NCBI GenBank assembly: GCA_002401055.1
Contig: NVRZ01000191.1
Span: 1 to 6,441 of the forward strand
Direction: 5' to 3'
Length of the DNA: 6,441 nt
Source: Bacteroidota bacterium
GTDB taxonomy: Bacteria > Bacteroidota > Bacteroidia > NORP154
The notes under the pieces are model-generated. The model saw only the letters and a program-made list of their open reading frames with translations, was not told where the DNA came from and did no database searches. The position numbers and the translations under genes were made by a program. This document shows positions 5,844-6,441 of this stretch, piece after piece; position 1 is the stretch's first letter, and the number at the start of each line of letters is the position of its first letter.

Positions 5844-6317
5844 TTACTTCTTTTTAATGGTAATGGTGTAACCGCCTGATGGCTTGGTTTTGTCTTCTTC
5901 TTTTGGAGCGGTAGGCTTAAAGTTGTACGTGATTGCGGTTGTATTTCCGCTCTCTTCGGCTCCGCTCAGAGGACGTTTCGTTGGGTTTGGTTGAGGCTTT
6001 AATTTAAAATGAATGTTAATGGATTTGTGAAAGGTCACTTTAACACCGCGGTTTTTGGAATTGTTGAAGCGGAGTAGTTTCACGATGCGTATAGCCTCTT
6101 CATCGCAGCCAGAACCCAAAGAGGATTTGATGGTTGCCTTGGTCACCTTGCCCTTGTGGTTGTAGTCAAAATCTACAGCTACAGTGCCCTGTATCATGTT
6201 TTCAGCAGCTTTCTTGGGATAGCGTAGGTTTTCCTTGATGAATTTGTCCAACGCCGTGTTACCTCCCGGATAACCAGGAATTTTGATGAAGTGCTTAGGT
6301 TGTTTGGGTTTTCTCAT
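5844..6317 (-). CDS. small soluble protein with a TonB C-terminal domain
   Basis: The 157-residue protein has a TonB_C-type domain at about 14-107: YPGGNTALDKFIKENLRYPK, then GTVAVDFDYNHKGKVTKATI and SLGSGCDEEAIRIVKLLRF, the standard pattern of Bacteroidota TonB-like domains. In canonical TonB this domain contacts outer-membrane receptors and hangs from an inner-membrane helix through a proline-rich linker. Here there is no transmembrane helix, signal peptide or lipobox before the domain (MRKPKQPKHFIKIPGYPGG), so it cannot act as a classical energy transducer unless the real N-terminus is missing. I see no in-frame upstream extension with a hydrophobic segment. The tail (108-157) is low-complexity, rich in K, P, T and S, ends GGYTITIKKK, and includes residues 115-123 encoded by a palindromic repeat copy. 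Its stop lies 6 bp from that of the convergent membrane hydroxylase. Function unknown; the domain call is solid. Confidence 0.85.
   Translation of the reverse strand: MRKPKQPKHFIKIPGYPGGNTALDKFIKENLRYPKKAAENMIQGTVAVDFDYNHKGKVTKATIKSSLGSGCDEEAIRIVKLLRFNNSKNRGVKVTFHKSINIHFKLKPQPNPTKRPLSGAEESGNTTAITYNFKPTAPKEEDKTKPSGGYTITIKKK
5952..5969 (+). repeat. copy of the palindromic repeat core inside the TonB-like gene
   Basis: CTCTTCGGCTCCGCTCAG here differs at one base from CTCTTCGACTCCGCTCAG at 6380-6397. Its 14-base core (5955-5968) is identical to the complement of 6336-6349. On the minus strand it is read in frame as part of residues 115-123 (RPLSGAEES) of the TonB-like protein, beyond the folded domain. 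Confidence 0.75.
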
Positions 6318-6329
6318 CTAATATGCATT

Positions 6330-6402
6330 GTACGTTGAGCGGAGCCGAAACGCACAATGGCTACGCCTACACTTCGGTGCTCTTCGACTCCGCTCAGCGT
6401 AC
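6330..6402. repeat. REP-like extragenic inverted repeat
   Basis: The left arm 6330-6349 reads GTACGTTGAGCGGAGCCGAA and the right arm 6383-6402 is its complement except at two of 20 positions, with a 33-base spacer between. The segment 6318-6441 lies upstream of the TonB-like gene and is GC-richer than the surrounding DNA. The TTCGACTCCGCTCAG core resembles palindromic repeats I recall as common between genes in Bacteroidota and other bacteria. It could form a hairpin or cruciform. I see no gene in 6318-6441, though one may begin beyond the window edge. Confidence 0.7.
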
Positions 6403-6441
6403 GGCAGGCTTTCTCAAGCGATTACATCTGTAGCGGTTGCA

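Noticed and set aside
6330..6402. CRISPR repeats or transposon terminal inverted repeats
   Set aside because: Only two arms in inverted orientation with a 33-base spacer, no regular array, no transposase and no target duplication; better explained as a REP-like palindrome.

Overview
The window looks like Bacteroidota DNA, probably from a Cytophagales- or Flavobacteriales-like organism. The grounds are AT-rich genes with weak or absent Shine-Dalgarno sequences, a PKD protein ending in the gliding-motility/T9SS type B C-terminal domain (CHU_C), an ECF sigma factor of the type common in that phylum, and a stand-alone TonB C-terminal domain protein. Lineage is inferred from gene content only.

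Layout, left to right. (1) Positions 115-2049, minus strand: a two-gene unit, transcribed leftward, of an ECF sigma factor followed 30 bp later by a single-pass membrane protein. That protein has a short cytoplasmic N-terminus, one transmembrane helix, two PKD domains and a CHU_C domain. The arrangement is that of a sigma/anti-sigma pair in which the outward-facing half looks like a T9SS cargo protein. (2) Positions 2050-2308: a divergent intergenic region with no convincing gene. (3) Positions 2309-3688, plus strand: an amino-acid biosynthesis pair 9 bp apart, a class I glutamine amidotransferase (TrpG/PabA) and pyrroline-5-carboxylate reductase (ProC). (4) Positions 3798-5837, plus strand: phenylalanine 4-hydroxylase, then a multi-pass histidine-motif membrane hydroxylase whose sequence resembles alkylglycerol monooxygenase (AGMO/TMEM195). 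Animal AGMO and phenylalanine hydroxylase share the same unusual cofactor, a reduced pterin, so their adjacency is suggestive. (5) Positions 5844-6317, minus strand, convergent with the hydroxylase (6 bp between stops): a small protein with a TonB C-terminal domain and no membrane anchor. (6) Positions 6318-6441: a GC-richer extragenic segment carrying an imperfect inverted repeat of REP type. A third copy of its core lies inside the coding sequence of the TonB-like gene.

The most interesting points are the sigma factor/PKD-CHU_C membrane protein pair as a possible envelope or T9SS sensor, the pairing of two likely pterin-dependent oxygenases, and the palindromic element that has become coding sequence. 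No RNA gene, CRISPR array or insertion sequence was seen.
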